DNA of 64,000 nt from an uncultured Bacteroidales bacterium. GTDB lineage: Bacteria > Bacteroidota > Bacteroidia > Bacteroidales > Paludibacteraceae. Below, one piece after another: positions 17,291 through 26,245 of the stretch. Every line of letters begins with the position of its first letter. Position 1 is the first letter of the stretch. Under the pieces are notes generated by a model. It did not search any database and was not told where the DNA came from. It saw only the letters and a program-made list of their open reading frames with translations. Location: the NCBI GenBank assembly GCA_902800525.1, contig CADCEV010000014.1, positions 1 to 64,000 of the forward strand. Reading direction: 5' to 3'. Made by a program: the position numbers and the translations under genes.

Positions 17291-18154
17291 ATGAATGCGA
17301 TATTTATAGTATTACCTATTTTAACGTTGCTGATGTTTGATTTAGGTCTGACGCTCAAACCGCAAGATTTTCAATTGGTTGTGACGCGTCCGAAACCTAT
17401 TCTCATCGGCTTGTTGGGTCAAATCGTCCTTTTGCCTTTGATAGCTTGGATGATTATCCGGCTTTTCCCCTTTTCTGCAGCTCTTTCGCCTTTGTTCATC
17501 ATAGGAATCATGTTGGTGGCATGCAGCCCGGGCGGCAGTTCAAGCAATGTGTTCTCTATGTTGGCGAAAGGCGATGTGGCGCTTTCGGTAACGCTCACGG
17601 CTTGCAGCAGTATTATCACGCTTTTCACCCTGCCGCTTATCATGGCTTGGGTTACTTCCGAAGTGGGCGAGGCGGTGAATATCCATCTTCCTGTCGGCAA
17701 ACTGCTGATGCAGAATATCGTGCTGATGGTGGTTCCTGTGGCAGTCGGGTTTATCGTTAATCTCTTCCGTTCGCAGGCGGCTGAGAAGATTCACAATGTG
17801 CTCAAACGTATCGCGATGCCGGCGTTGGTACTATTGGTGACGATCTTCTTTTTCCAGCATAAAGAGACCATTGTGGCGGAGTTCACGTCCTTGGGAATGT
17901 TGATGTCGCTGCTCATTGTGGCTACCGCCGGTTGCGGCGCTTTGCTGGCTTTGCTTTTCCGTCTGTCCTCTAAAGAGCGGCGGACGTTGGTCATCGAAAT
18001 AGGCATGCAGAACGCCGCGCAGGCGATCACTATTGCTTGCAGTCCGCTCATTTTCAATAACGAGATCATCGCTATTCCGGCTATTATCTATGCGCTGATG
18101 ATGAATCTTATCCTGCTCGCTTATGTGGGCTTGACCAAGTTTGTTAAATCCTAA
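17291..18154 (+). CDS. Bile acid:sodium symporter family protein
   Basis: A 287-residue inner-membrane transporter of the BASS/SBF family with about nine to ten hydrophobic helices. The run VACSPGGSSSNVFSMLAKGD (about 78-97) is the hallmark of the family, and ACSSIITLFTLPL and GMQNAAQAITIA fit the crossing helices that bind Na+ and substrate. Bacterial members carry organic anions such as pantoate or bile acids; the substrate here is not readable. The short spacing to the following nitroreductase gene suggests one transcript. Confidence 0.9.
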   Translation: MNAIFIVLPILTLLMFDLGLTLKPQDFQLVVTRPKPILIGLLGQIVLLPLIAWMIIRLFPFSAALSPLFIIGIMLVACSPGGSSSNVFSMLAKGDVALSVTLTACSSIITLFTLPLIMAWVTSEVGEAVNIHLPVGKLLMQNIVLMVVPVAVGFIVNLFRSQAAEKIHNVLKRIAMPALVLLVTIFFFQHKETIVAEFTSLGMLMSLLIVATAGCGALLALLFRLSSKERRTLVIEIGMQNAAQAITIACSPLIFNNEIIAIPAIIYALMMNLILLAYVGLTKFVKS

Positions 18155-18167
18155 AATATATACAATA

Positions 18168-18749
18168 ATGAAAAAGTTTTTCCTTTTTGCCTGTGTAGCG
18201 GCTATGTTCGCTGCGTGCGCTCCGAAGAATGACCAGAAGTCGAACACGTTTATGGATTTGGCGCGTGCCCGTTTTGCGGTACGTGAGTACTCCCAACAGC
18301 CCGTAGAGCAGGCTAAAATCGATTCTATCCTCGAAGCCGGACGTCTTGCTCCGACGGCAAAGAACGTGCAGCCACAACACATTTATGTGTTGCAAAGCCC
18401 GGAGGCGATTGCGAAGATAAACGAGCTCACCCGTTGTGCGTACCATTCGCCGGTTGTGTTCCTCGTTTGCTACGATACAGAATTGGCATGGACCAAAGAC
18501 GGCGAGAGTTCGGGAAACATGGATTGCTCAATTGTGGGTACGCATATGATGATGGAGGCTACGGAACTGGGTCTCGGAACATGCTGGGTGAAGTGGTTTG
18601 ACCCGGCGGAAGTAGCTGCGGCTTTTGAGTTGCCGGCTAATCATAAACCGTCCTTCCTCATGCCTTGCGGCTATCCTGCCGAGGGCGCTAAACCGTCTGA
18701 CCACCATTTCGACCGCAAGCCGCTGAGCGAAACCGTTTCTTATAAATAA
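18168..18749 (+). CDS. Lipoprotein nitroreductase-family protein
   Basis: A 193-residue flavin oxidoreductase of the nitroreductase fold. The FMN-binding pattern RARFAVREYSQQPV and LEAGRLAPTAKNVQP, then ELGLGTCWVKWFD, is clear. Unusually, it carries a type II signal peptide with lipobox FAAC (Cys at about 17), so it should be an exported lipoprotein, whereas most family members are cytoplasmic. An exported FMN enzyme needs flavin outside the cytoplasm or folded export; this is unexplained. ATG at 18168 is used; the longer frame starts inside the upstream gene. Confidence 0.85.
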   Translation: MKKFFLFACVAAMFAACAPKNDQKSNTFMDLARARFAVREYSQQPVEQAKIDSILEAGRLAPTAKNVQPQHIYVLQSPEAIAKINELTRCAYHSPVVFLVCYDTELAWTKDGESSGNMDCSIVGTHMMMEATELGLGTCWVKWFDPAEVAAAFELPANHKPSFLMPCGYPAEGAKPSDHHFDRKPLSETVSYK

Positions 18750-18752
18750 GGT

Positions 18753-20096
18753 ATGAATTTCTCCGACATCAAAAACAGCGTTATACGTTTTCTGCGCAGG
18801 CAACTCAGTCTGGCGGATTATATAGACGTGCAGGCGGCGGACGCGAATATCCGCAGTAACATCCCTTTCCGCGGACCGAATATCTACATTCTGTTCGTGG
18901 CGATTATCATTGCTTCTGTGGGCTTGAACGTCAACTCCATTCCGGTGATCATCGGCGCGATGTTGATTTCGCCGCTTATGAGCCCGATCATCGGTTTTGG
19001 CATGGGCCTCGGCACGAACGATACCGACTTGCTGTTGCATTCGCTCAAGAACCTCGGTATCATGTTTGTTATCAGTCTTTTGGCGTCCACGCTCTATTTC
19101 CTCGTGACGCCTCTGGAGACCGATAATCCCACCGAGTTGTTAGCCCGTACGAATCCGTCCATTTACGATGTGCTGATTGCTTTCTTCGGCGGTATAGCCG
19201 GTATCTTGGAGCTCTCGCGCAAGGATAAAGGAACGGTGATGTCCGGCGTGGCGATTGCTACCGCGCTTATGCCACCTCTTTGTACGGTGGGCTACGGTAT
19301 CGCCAAATGGAACTGGGAGTATGCGGGAGGCGCGCTTTACCTCTTCTTTATCAACTGCATGTTCATCGCGCTGGCTACCTATCTGGCGGTTAAATTCCTG
19401 CCTTTTCCGGCGAAAGTGCATGTCAAATCATACCGGACGATCATCTCGTCCGCGCTGCTCATCCTGGTGGTATTGGTGCCCAGTTGCTTTAGTGCGTATA
19501 ACATCGTTTTGGAGAACCGTTTTGCGAACGATGCGCGCCATTTTGTAAAAGAGAACAAGTCTATCGGCGGCACGTATATCTTCGATTATTCGACGGACAT
19601 GACCACCAAGCCTTATACGCTCACGCTGCGTCTGGCAGGCGAACAGCTGACCAACGATGCGCGTGCGCAACTGTATGCCGAAGCGGAGAAGAAAGGTATT
19701 ATGCACTCGCAGCTGCACTTTGTGGAGGATGCTACAATCGAAGTGCGCCGTCTTAATGAAACGGAGATCATGCGCGATTGGCTCGCTTCCACGGAGGCGC
19801 AACTGCGTCAGCGCGACGATTCGATCCGTTCGCTCGCGGCTCAATTGGCGAATTATGAAGCGCGAACTCTGCCGTTCGGGCAAATTGCGAAGGAGATACA
19901 AGCCCAGTGGCCGGCGGTGGAGAATGTAGTCTTAGCGCAAGCGGACAGCACGGTGTACCTGCTTGTTTCCGCGCAAACACCCACGCACAAAAATCCCTCT
20001 ATCCAGGAGCCGGACCTCGCGCGCATGGAGCAGTGGCTCTCTATCCGGCTCCAAACGCCGGCTGTCAAAGTATATTTGTTACCTGCAAAAAAATAA
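18753..20096 (+). CDS. DUF389 (TIGR00341-like) membrane protein
   Basis: A 447-residue membrane protein. The DUF389 core has about six helices (about 45-230), with the family runs SIPVIIGAMLISPLMSPIIG and FGGIAGILELSRKDKGTVMSG. After a seventh helix (about 235-255) comes a soluble C-terminal domain of about 190 residues with repeated alpha/beta pattern and a coiled segment (ASTEAQLRQRDDSIRSLAAQ). Biochemical function of the family is not established. It starts 3 bp after the nitroreductase stop, so it is probably in the same operon. Confidence 0.88.
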   Translation: MNFSDIKNSVIRFLRRQLSLADYIDVQAADANIRSNIPFRGPNIYILFVAIIIASVGLNVNSIPVIIGAMLISPLMSPIIGFGMGLGTNDTDLLLHSLKNLGIMFVISLLASTLYFLVTPLETDNPTELLARTNPSIYDVLIAFFGGIAGILELSRKDKGTVMSGVAIATALMPPLCTVGYGIAKWNWEYAGGALYLFFINCMFIALATYLAVKFLPFPAKVHVKSYRTIISSALLILVVLVPSCFSAYNIVLENRFANDARHFVKENKSIGGTYIFDYSTDMTTKPYTLTLRLAGEQLTNDARAQLYAEAEKKGIMHSQLHFVEDATIEVRRLNETEIMRDWLASTEAQLRQRDDSIRSLAAQLANYEARTLPFGQIAKEIQAQWPAVENVVLAQADSTVYLLVSAQTPTHKNPSIQEPDLARMEQWLSIRLQTPAVKVYLLPAKK

Positions 20097-20100
20097 TAAT

Positions 20101-20772
20101 ATGAAAATCATTTTAACCGGAGCTACCGGCTATGTGGGCGAAGGAGTGATGTTGGAATTGTTGCGCACGCCCCAAGTGGAGAAAGTGCTTTCTGTCGGAA
20201 GGCGCTCCGTGTCGATCAACCGATACGATTCGCTGACCGCTGAAGAAAAAGCCAAATTGGAAGAATACCTTGTGCCGGACATGATGGCGTTGAAAGCCGG
20301 CGATCCGCATTTCGTGGGCTATGACGCGGTCTATTTCATCGCCGGCATCTCGTCTATCGGAGCGTCCGAAGAGGTCTATCGCCGCATCTCCTATGACATC
20401 CCTGCGCATTTCGCGGATATCATGCCCGATAAGGGGAAGATGACTTATATCTACCTATCCGGAGCAGGCACAGACCCGAACGGCAAACAGTGGTGGATGC
20501 CTATTAAAGGTGCAACCGAGAACTATATCACCACGCTCGGTTTCAAGCACGCATTTGCTTATCGTCCGGCTTTGATGCGTTGGGCGAAAGGGCAGGTGAG
20601 AATGCAAAAGATGCAGTATGCGTTCTTTGTGTTCTATCCGCTGATGCGCCTGTGCGGTCTGGCGAACAACATGACTGAAGTGGCTCGCTCCATGCTCGCT
20701 TGTACCCGCGACGGCTATGCGCGGTTCGCTATCAATCCGCGCGACATAACGCGCTTGGCTAAATTGTTTTGA
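20101..20772 (+). CDS. NAD(P)-binding epimerase-like protein
   Basis: A 223-residue short atypical Rossmann protein. It begins MKIILTGATGYVGEGVMLEL, with the GxxGxxG nucleotide site, and keeps YIYLSGAGTD where extended SDRs carry the catalytic Ser. The YxxxK pair is not obvious, so an oxidoreductase activity is uncertain. Similar small proteins in Bacteroidetes are annotated as epimerases. ATG at 20101 follows the DUF389 stop by 4 bp; the longer frame is an overlap artefact. Confidence 0.75.
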   Translation: MKIILTGATGYVGEGVMLELLRTPQVEKVLSVGRRSVSINRYDSLTAEEKAKLEEYLVPDMMALKAGDPHFVGYDAVYFIAGISSIGASEEVYRRISYDIPAHFADIMPDKGKMTYIYLSGAGTDPNGKQWWMPIKGATENYITTLGFKHAFAYRPALMRWAKGQVRMQKMQYAFFVFYPLMRLCGLANNMTEVARSMLACTRDGYARFAINPRDITRLAKLF

Positions 20773-20778
20773 TGAATA

Positions 20779-22584
20779 ATGGAGACGTTTCAATTTTTAG
20801 GATTTAATTTGCATGCGTGGATCACGATCATTACCATTTTGGTAATGTTCTCCGTCCTTCTTTTTACCAAACTGCGCTCGGATATCGTGTTCCTCGGGGC
20901 AATAGGAGTTCTTTTTGTCACCGGCGTGTTGGATTCCAAAGAGGCTCTTTCGGGTTTCAGTTCTGCTTCGGTGGCAGTGGTCGGAGTGCTGTTTGTGGTC
21001 ATCGCCGGACTGACGCATACCGGGGTCTTGCAGTGGATCGTAAAGAACCTGCTCGGCGTTCCCGATTCGTTCTCTAAAGCCATTTTGCGTCTGATGCTTC
21101 CGGTAGCGGCTCTGAGCTCTTTTCTGAGTAACACCACCGTTGTGGCGCTCTTTGTGAATATCGTGAAGATGTGGTCGAAGAAACTCGGTATTTCGCCTTC
21201 CAAACTGCTTATTCCGCTTAGTTACGCGTCCGGCATGGGAGGTGTCTGTACGTTGATCGGTACGCCGCCGAACCTGATTATCAGCTGTTTATACGAAGAG
21301 AAAACAGGCGAAGCGATGAATATTCTGGCTACCACTATTCCCGGTCTTTTCTGTCTGGCGGTCGGCGTTTTGTCTATTATCGCCATGCGCCGTTTGTTGC
21401 CAAACCGCAAAGCTCCGGAAGAGGCCTTCGAATCGACAGGCGATTATACGGTGGAGATGTTAGTTCCTTCGGATAACAAGCATATTGGTATGACCGTTGG
21501 CGAACTGAAACTCAATAATGTTCCCGGGGGAAGTCTGGTGGAATTGCGCCGTTTCGATGGAGAGAAAGTGCTGTCGCCTGTTCCCGATGACGAACCGCTC
21601 ATGGGAGGCGATAGGCTTGTTTATGCCGGTGAGATAGACGAACTGCTGGAACTGGAGCGTTCACACGGCTTGGTCAATGCGCCTCACCATGTGTTCCATT
21701 ACAAAGACGCGAATCGGAAAAAACGCCGCTTGCAAACAGCCTATATCACATTCGGCAGTTCGCTTATCGGTACAACCATGGGAGAGAACGGTTTCGAGAA
21801 AGAGCACCATGTTACTCTGGTTGCGGTGAGCCGCAGAGGCAGTCGTATAGAGGAATCGCCCAGAAGCGTGGTTTTGCAGGCCGGTGATACACTACTTATG
21901 TCATGCAGCGAATTGAGGTCTGATACCAGCCATATGACATCTGACCTGCATTTCTTTGAGTCTGAAGAGATTCCGAATATCAGCAAACGCACGTTCATCT
22001 CCACGTTTATCATGTTGACGATGGTGGCGCTTTCTGCATTTGGTGTGTTGCCGCTTTTGCAATGCGCGATACTTGCGGTCTTTGCGATGCTGATCTTCCG
22101 TTGCTGCACGCCCGAACAGGCGATGCGATCTATCAATTGGGATATATTGATGGTCTTTGCGGGAAGTGCGGTCTTGGGCTTGGCTATTCAGAATACGGGC
22201 ATTGCCGAGCGGTTTGCAACCGGTATTCTGGATATCTGCGGTACGAACCCGATCGTGGTAATGACCGCCATCTGTTTTGTCGGTACGTTTATCACGGAGT
22301 TCATCTCCAACACGGCGGCAGGGGCGATGTTCTTCCCGATCATGTACGAAGCGGCGGAGAAACTCGGCTATGAGCCTTACCCCTTCCTGATTGCTTTGAT
22401 GATTGCCGTCAGCAGCAGTTTTGCTACGCCGATTGGTTCGCCGACGCACATGCTCGTCTATGGCCCGGGAGGTTACCGGTTCAGCGATTTCCTGCGAATA
22501 GGACTGCTGATGAACCTCATCATCCTGGCGGCTAATATACTCATTGTGAATTTAGTATATCCTCTCACGCCCTTAAATCCGTAA
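20779..22584 (+). CDS. SLC13-family carrier with RCK C-terminal (TrkA-C) domains
   Basis: A 601-residue inner-membrane carrier of the divalent anion:Na+ symporter/ArsB-like superfamily. N-terminal helices (about 10-200) contain SNTTVVALFVNI, the first hairpin signature, and the C-terminal half repeats it as SNTAAGAMFFPIMYEAAEKL followed by ATPIGSPTHMLVYGPGGYR. Between them two RCK_C-like soluble domains (about 220-295 and 305-390) could regulate transport. Substrate may be sulfate, dicarboxylate or another anion. It starts 6 bp after the upstream gene. Confidence 0.88.
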   Translation: METFQFLGFNLHAWITIITILVMFSVLLFTKLRSDIVFLGAIGVLFVTGVLDSKEALSGFSSASVAVVGVLFVVIAGLTHTGVLQWIVKNLLGVPDSFSKAILRLMLPVAALSSFLSNTTVVALFVNIVKMWSKKLGISPSKLLIPLSYASGMGGVCTLIGTPPNLIISCLYEEKTGEAMNILATTIPGLFCLAVGVLSIIAMRRLLPNRKAPEEAFESTGDYTVEMLVPSDNKHIGMTVGELKLNNVPGGSLVELRRFDGEKVLSPVPDDEPLMGGDRLVYAGEIDELLELERSHGLVNAPHHVFHYKDANRKKRRLQTAYITFGSSLIGTTMGENGFEKEHHVTLVAVSRRGSRIEESPRSVVLQAGDTLLMSCSELRSDTSHMTSDLHFFESEEIPNISKRTFISTFIMLTMVALSAFGVLPLLQCAILAVFAMLIFRCCTPEQAMRSINWDILMVFAGSAVLGLAIQNTGIAERFATGILDICGTNPIVVMTAICFVGTFITEFISNTAAGAMFFPIMYEAAEKLGYEPYPFLIALMIAVSSSFATPIGSPTHMLVYGPGGYRFSDFLRIGLLMNLIILAANILIVNLVYPLTPLNP

Positions 22585-22589
22585 ATAAT

Positions 22590-23369
22590 ATGAATACAGT
22601 TGTTATAACAGGCGGTTCGTCCGGTATCGGTAAGGCTACGGCGGAGTTATTCGCCCAAAAAGGCTGGCGTGTGTTTGAGTTGTCGCGTAGCGGTCAGTCC
22701 ACCGATGCGATCACGCATATATCATGCGACGTCACCAAGCCCGAAGAGACCAAGGCGGCTGTCCGGCAAGTGATTGATCAGGCGGGGCAGATAGATGTTT
22801 TCATCTCCAATGCCGGCTATGGCATCAGCGGAGCGATCGAGTTCACCACTTCGGAAGACGCGCATCGCCAGATGGAAGTCAATTTCTTCGGTGCGCTCAA
22901 CAGCGTACAAGCCGTTCTGCCGTATATGCGGGAACGCAAAGCCGGACGCATCATCTTCACCAGCAGCGTCGCGGCGATTCTCAGTATTCCTTACCAGAGT
23001 TTCTATAGTGCCTCCAAGGCGGCTATTAACGCTTTGGCTCTTGCATTGCAGAACGAAGTGCGGGCGTTCGGCATCCATGTCAGTGTCCTCATGCCCGGAG
23101 ATGTGGCTACCGGCTTCACCGCCGCGCGAAAGAAATCCGAAGAGGGCAGCAATGCCTATGGCAATATCCACAAGGCGGTTGAGGCGATGGAAAAAGATGA
23201 ACAGGGAGGAATGAGCCCTCTTCAGATGGCTAAGTGCTTGTATTCCATTGCTACCAGCTCGTGTCCTGCTCCACAATACATCGGCGGCGCGCAATACAAA
23301 TTATTCTGCTTCCTCGACCGACTGCTACCAAAACGCTTCGTCAATTGGGTCGTCGGATTATTATACTGA
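22590..23369 (+). CDS. Short-chain dehydrogenase/reductase
   Basis: A 259-residue classical SDR. TGGSSGIGKAT (about 7-17) binds the cofactor, NAGYG (about 75-79) stabilises it, and Ser (FTSSVA) with YSASK (Tyr/Lys) form the catalytic set. After the catalytic region PGDVATGF is seen. Substrate unknown. The gene starts 5 bp after the SLC13-type gene and is followed within 5 bp by the phosphatase gene, so 18168-25069 may be one long operon. Confidence 0.9.
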   Translation: MNTVVITGGSSGIGKATAELFAQKGWRVFELSRSGQSTDAITHISCDVTKPEETKAAVRQVIDQAGQIDVFISNAGYGISGAIEFTTSEDAHRQMEVNFFGALNSVQAVLPYMRERKAGRIIFTSSVAAILSIPYQSFYSASKAAINALALALQNEVRAFGIHVSVLMPGDVATGFTAARKKSEEGSNAYGNIHKAVEAMEKDEQGGMSPLQMAKCLYSIATSSCPAPQYIGGAQYKLFCFLDRLLPKRFVNWVVGLLY

Positions 23370-23374
23370 TCCAT

Positions 23375-25069
23375 ATGAATACATCGGAAAATCCCATAAA
23401 GAATTGGTTTGCAAACTCTTCCCGCGCTGGTCTGTGGGTGGTGATAGTGGCGGTTATTACGCTGGAGGCGACCAACATCATCCAATTTGTTTTTGCGCGC
23501 GAGGGAATTCGCAAAGAGGCGGAGCAGCGCGCCCAAAGTGTACTTACCAGCGCAGGTAACCAGATCATGGACATTGTGGACCAAACTGAAGTGGCGGTGA
23601 CTAACAGTATCTGGATCGCCGAGTGGTGTCTGCTTAATCCGGATAGTTTGGTCCGAGTGCCGCAACGTATTGTGGGGCTTAACCCGGTGGTCGTCGGTTC
23701 GACAATCGCCTTGGTGCCGGGCTATAGCCGCAAGTATCCGCTTTATTCGCCTTATGTGACCCAGCGTCCGGGGACGAATGAGTTGGAAGTGCTCTCGCTC
23801 GCTACCGAGGAGTACGATTATCCCTCGCAGGAGTGGTTCACACGGCCCTTGCAAACCGGCAAGCCCTACTGGTCCGAGCCGTATTTCGATGAAGGAGGCG
23901 GAGATATACTGATGACTACGTTCTCTGTTCCGATTAAGGGTAAAAACGGTCAGACAGCGGCTATTCTTACTGCGGACATTTCCCTCGATTGGTTGACCGA
24001 ACTGATGAAGGAAGCCGAGCCTTACCCGCACGCGTTCAGTAAGGTTACCAGCCGCACAGGACATCTCATGGTGTGTACCAATAACCAGCTCCCGTCGCTT
24101 GACGAAAAACTCTTGAATTATTCGATTCCTGTAGAGCGGACTGGATGGACACTCTCGGTACACATCCCCGAAGGAGACCTTTTTGTGGGCGTGCGGAAAA
24201 TAGCGTTGGTCGTCCTGTTCCTGCAAATCGTCGGTATTATCATGATCATACTCATTCTGCGCTATATTGCAAAAAGGCAGCGTGAGTTCAACCTCCTGGA
24301 TAACCAGAAAGCCGCCATCGAGCGCGACCTGCAAGTAGCCAGCGGCATACAGATGGGCATGTTGCCTGATAAGTTCATCGAAAAAGGCGACCGCGACGAT
24401 GTTATGTTATATGCCTCTATCACACCCGCCAAGGATGTGGGAGGAGACCTCTTTGATTTCTATTTCCGCGATAATAAGCTCTTCTTCTGTATCGGCGACG
24501 TCTCCGGAAAAGGAGTGCCGGCTTCGCTCGTCATGGCGTGTACGCGTACGACGTTCCACACCATTTCCGCGCACGAGCACAGGCCGGATTGTATCATGAA
24601 CTCCATGAACAAGACCCTCTCGGACATGAATAAAACGAATATGTTCGTCACGCTTTTTGTCGGAGTGCTGGATCTATCTGACGGGCATCTCACGTATTGC
24701 AACGCGGGTCATGACGCGCCGATGCTCATCGGAGACGGGGTGGGGCACCTGGTGTGCGATGCCAATATACCCGCAGGGGTCATGCCCGAATGGCAATATA
24801 CGTTGCAAGAAACGGAGATTTATCCCGGCACAACGATTTTCCTCTATACGGACGGACTTACCGAAGCGGAGAACAGGATCCACGAGCAGTTCCGCATGGA
24901 GCGCGTGAATGAGGTGGCTACCCTTGCGCTGGCGGAGCGTCAGCAACAACCGAGGCCGCTCATCGAGCGGATGTTGGCCGCCGTGCATGCCTTTGTGGGC
25001 GATGCAGAACAAAGCGATGACCTGACGATGATGGCAATTAATTTTATGAAGCCCAATAAGACAAATTGA
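23375..25069 (+). CDS. Membrane sensor with SpoIIE/PP2C serine phosphatase domain
   Basis: A 564-residue signalling protein. A helix at about 20-40 and another at about 270-295 enclose an extracytoplasmic sensor that looks like a dCache/PAS-type domain (with WFTRPLQTGKPYWSEPYFD). A coiled segment (DNQKAAIERDLQVASGIQ) leads to the PP2C-type phosphatase: DVGGDLFDFY, GDVSGKGVPA, CNAGHDAP, YTDGLTEAEN and SDDLTMM supply the metal-binding Asp residues. Such proteins dephosphorylate anti-anti-sigma factors (RsbU-like), but no partner is seen nearby. ATG at 23375 is chosen; the longer frame overlaps the SDR gene. Confidence 0.9.
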   Translation: MNTSENPIKNWFANSSRAGLWVVIVAVITLEATNIIQFVFAREGIRKEAEQRAQSVLTSAGNQIMDIVDQTEVAVTNSIWIAEWCLLNPDSLVRVPQRIVGLNPVVVGSTIALVPGYSRKYPLYSPYVTQRPGTNELEVLSLATEEYDYPSQEWFTRPLQTGKPYWSEPYFDEGGGDILMTTFSVPIKGKNGQTAAILTADISLDWLTELMKEAEPYPHAFSKVTSRTGHLMVCTNNQLPSLDEKLLNYSIPVERTGWTLSVHIPEGDLFVGVRKIALVVLFLQIVGIIMIILILRYIAKRQREFNLLDNQKAAIERDLQVASGIQMGMLPDKFIEKGDRDDVMLYASITPAKDVGGDLFDFYFRDNKLFFCIGDVSGKGVPASLVMACTRTTFHTISAHEHRPDCIMNSMNKTLSDMNKTNMFVTLFVGVLDLSDGHLTYCNAGHDAPMLIGDGVGHLVCDANIPAGVMPEWQYTLQETEIYPGTTIFLYTDGLTEAENRIHEQFRMERVNEVATLALAERQQQPRPLIERMLAAVHAFVGDAEQSDDLTMMAINFMKPNKTN

Positions 25070-25109
25070 TATATGTCTTAAATTATTAACAACACAAAAT
25101 TCAACAATT

Positions 25110-25703
25110 ATGAAAACCAGTACTAAAATCTGGATGTGTCTTGCGGGTGTAGCACTCGTAGCACTCGGCGTAATGTGTATCCTCTACCCGGGAACCACAT
25201 TGTTAAGCCTCGCTTGGGTATTTGGCGTGATGTTCTTCCTCGGCGGTTGCACGGAGATGGCGGCATGGTCGGCTACACGCGGATTTATCCCCATGAGCGG
25301 ACTTATGTTCCTCTCTGCTTTGCTGCAAATCATCCTCGGTGCTATCATGGTCTTCCATCCGGCTCCATTGATGGTCGCGCTGCCGTTCATCTTTGCTTTC
25401 TGGCTCTTGTTCGAGGGTATCAACCTCGCTGTCAGCTCCTTTGATTTCAAGCGCGTCGGTTTCCGCCGTTGGTGGATCGTTTGCTGCTTTGGTATACTGG
25501 CGGCATGCTTCGGCGTGTACTGCCTCGTGAACCCGAATGTCAGCGCTGAGACGATCGCTTGGATTGTAGGACTTGGTATCATCCTTGATGGTATCGGAAA
25601 CTGGGTTAAAGTGGCGGTTGTCAACAAAGTGGAGAAGCGTTTCGTCAAACTGCATGACCGTCTCCGTGAAGTAACCGACATTGATTGGGAAGACGTTAAA
25701 TAA
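25110..25703 (+). CDS. HdeD-family (DUF308) membrane protein
   Basis: A 197-residue protein with six hydrophobic helices in three repeat pairs, as in the HdeD/DUF308 family of acid-resistance-related membrane proteins. Typical features are WVFGVMFFLGG, a small helix-breaking Gly pattern and LWLLFEG-type segments (FWLLFEGINLAVSSFD). Function in Bacteroidetes is unknown. It follows the phosphatase by 40 bp and ends before a good terminator. Confidence 0.85.
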   Translation: MKTSTKIWMCLAGVALVALGVMCILYPGTTLLSLAWVFGVMFFLGGCTEMAAWSATRGFIPMSGLMFLSALLQIILGAIMVFHPAPLMVALPFIFAFWLLFEGINLAVSSFDFKRVGFRRWWIVCCFGILAACFGVYCLVNPNVSAETIAWIVGLGIILDGIGNWVKVAVVNKVEKRFVKLHDRLREVTDIDWEDVK

Positions 25704-25730
25704 AAGCCTGACAACTTACCAATTCATCAA

Positions 25731-25764
25731 GAGGGTGTGTCAAAACGAATTGGCACACTCTCTT
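25731..25764 (+). terminator. Rho-independent terminator
   Basis: GAGGGTGTGTCAA pairs with TTGGCACACTCTC (two G-T pairs) and is followed by a T-rich tract. It separates the HdeD-like gene from clpS. Confidence 0.7.
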
Positions 25765-25829
25765 TCTTTGTCTCTCTGTCCTCTTCGTCCATTGCCCGGC
25801 ATTAAAATACCATAAAAATGCGAATTGCT

Positions 25830-25861
25830 CTTGCATATATCGAAAAAAAGTTGTACCTTTG
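25830..25861 (+). promoter_or_regulatory. clpS-clpA-aat promoter
   Basis: CTTG (25830-25833) and TACCTTTG (25854-25861) with a 20-bp spacer, 33 bp before the clpS ATG. Confidence 0.65.
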
Positions 25862-25893
25862 CACGCAATTTTGCGTAATAAAAAATAGAAATT

Positions 25894-26217
25894 ATGGCAC
25901 AAAATAGATTTCAATTGGATAGACAGACCAAGACGCGTCTCGAAAAACCCAAACGATATAATGTGATCATGCACAACGACGACGTGACCACCATGGATTT
26001 TGTGGTACATGTGCTGCGGGTCGTTTTCTTCAAATCGCCCGAAGCGGCTACGCAGATCATGTTGGACGTGCATAAGGCCGGATCGGCGAATGTGGGTGTT
26101 TACCCGTACGACATCGCCGTGAGCAAAGTGACCAAAGCCATGCAACTGGCGAAAGACGAAGGATTTCCGCTGCGGCTGACAATCGCTCCTTTCGAGCCGG
26201 AGGATTTACCTTTCTAA
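25894..26217 (+). CDS. clpS: ClpS N-degron adaptor
   Basis: A 107-residue adaptor that recognises Leu/Phe/Tyr/Trp N-termini and hands them to ClpA. The core motif RYNVIMHNDDVTTMDFVV contains the Asn-Asp-Asp residues that bind the substrate alpha-amino group; the His in VVHVL completes the pocket. The flexible N-terminal extension of about 20 residues is typical. It starts an operon with clpA (29 bp downstream) and aat. Confidence 0.95.
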   Translation: MAQNRFQLDRQTKTRLEKPKRYNVIMHNDDVTTMDFVVHVLRVVFFKSPEAATQIMLDVHKAGSANVGVYPYDIAVSKVTKAMQLAKDEGFPLRLTIAPFEPEDLPF

Positions 26218-26245
26218 GGGCACTTAACGAAAAAAAAGATGGAAG

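Noticed and set aside
23222-24334. Minus-strand frame of 370 codons inside the SpoIIE-type phosphatase gene
   Set aside because: No start context or family features; it lies opposite a well-supported gene.
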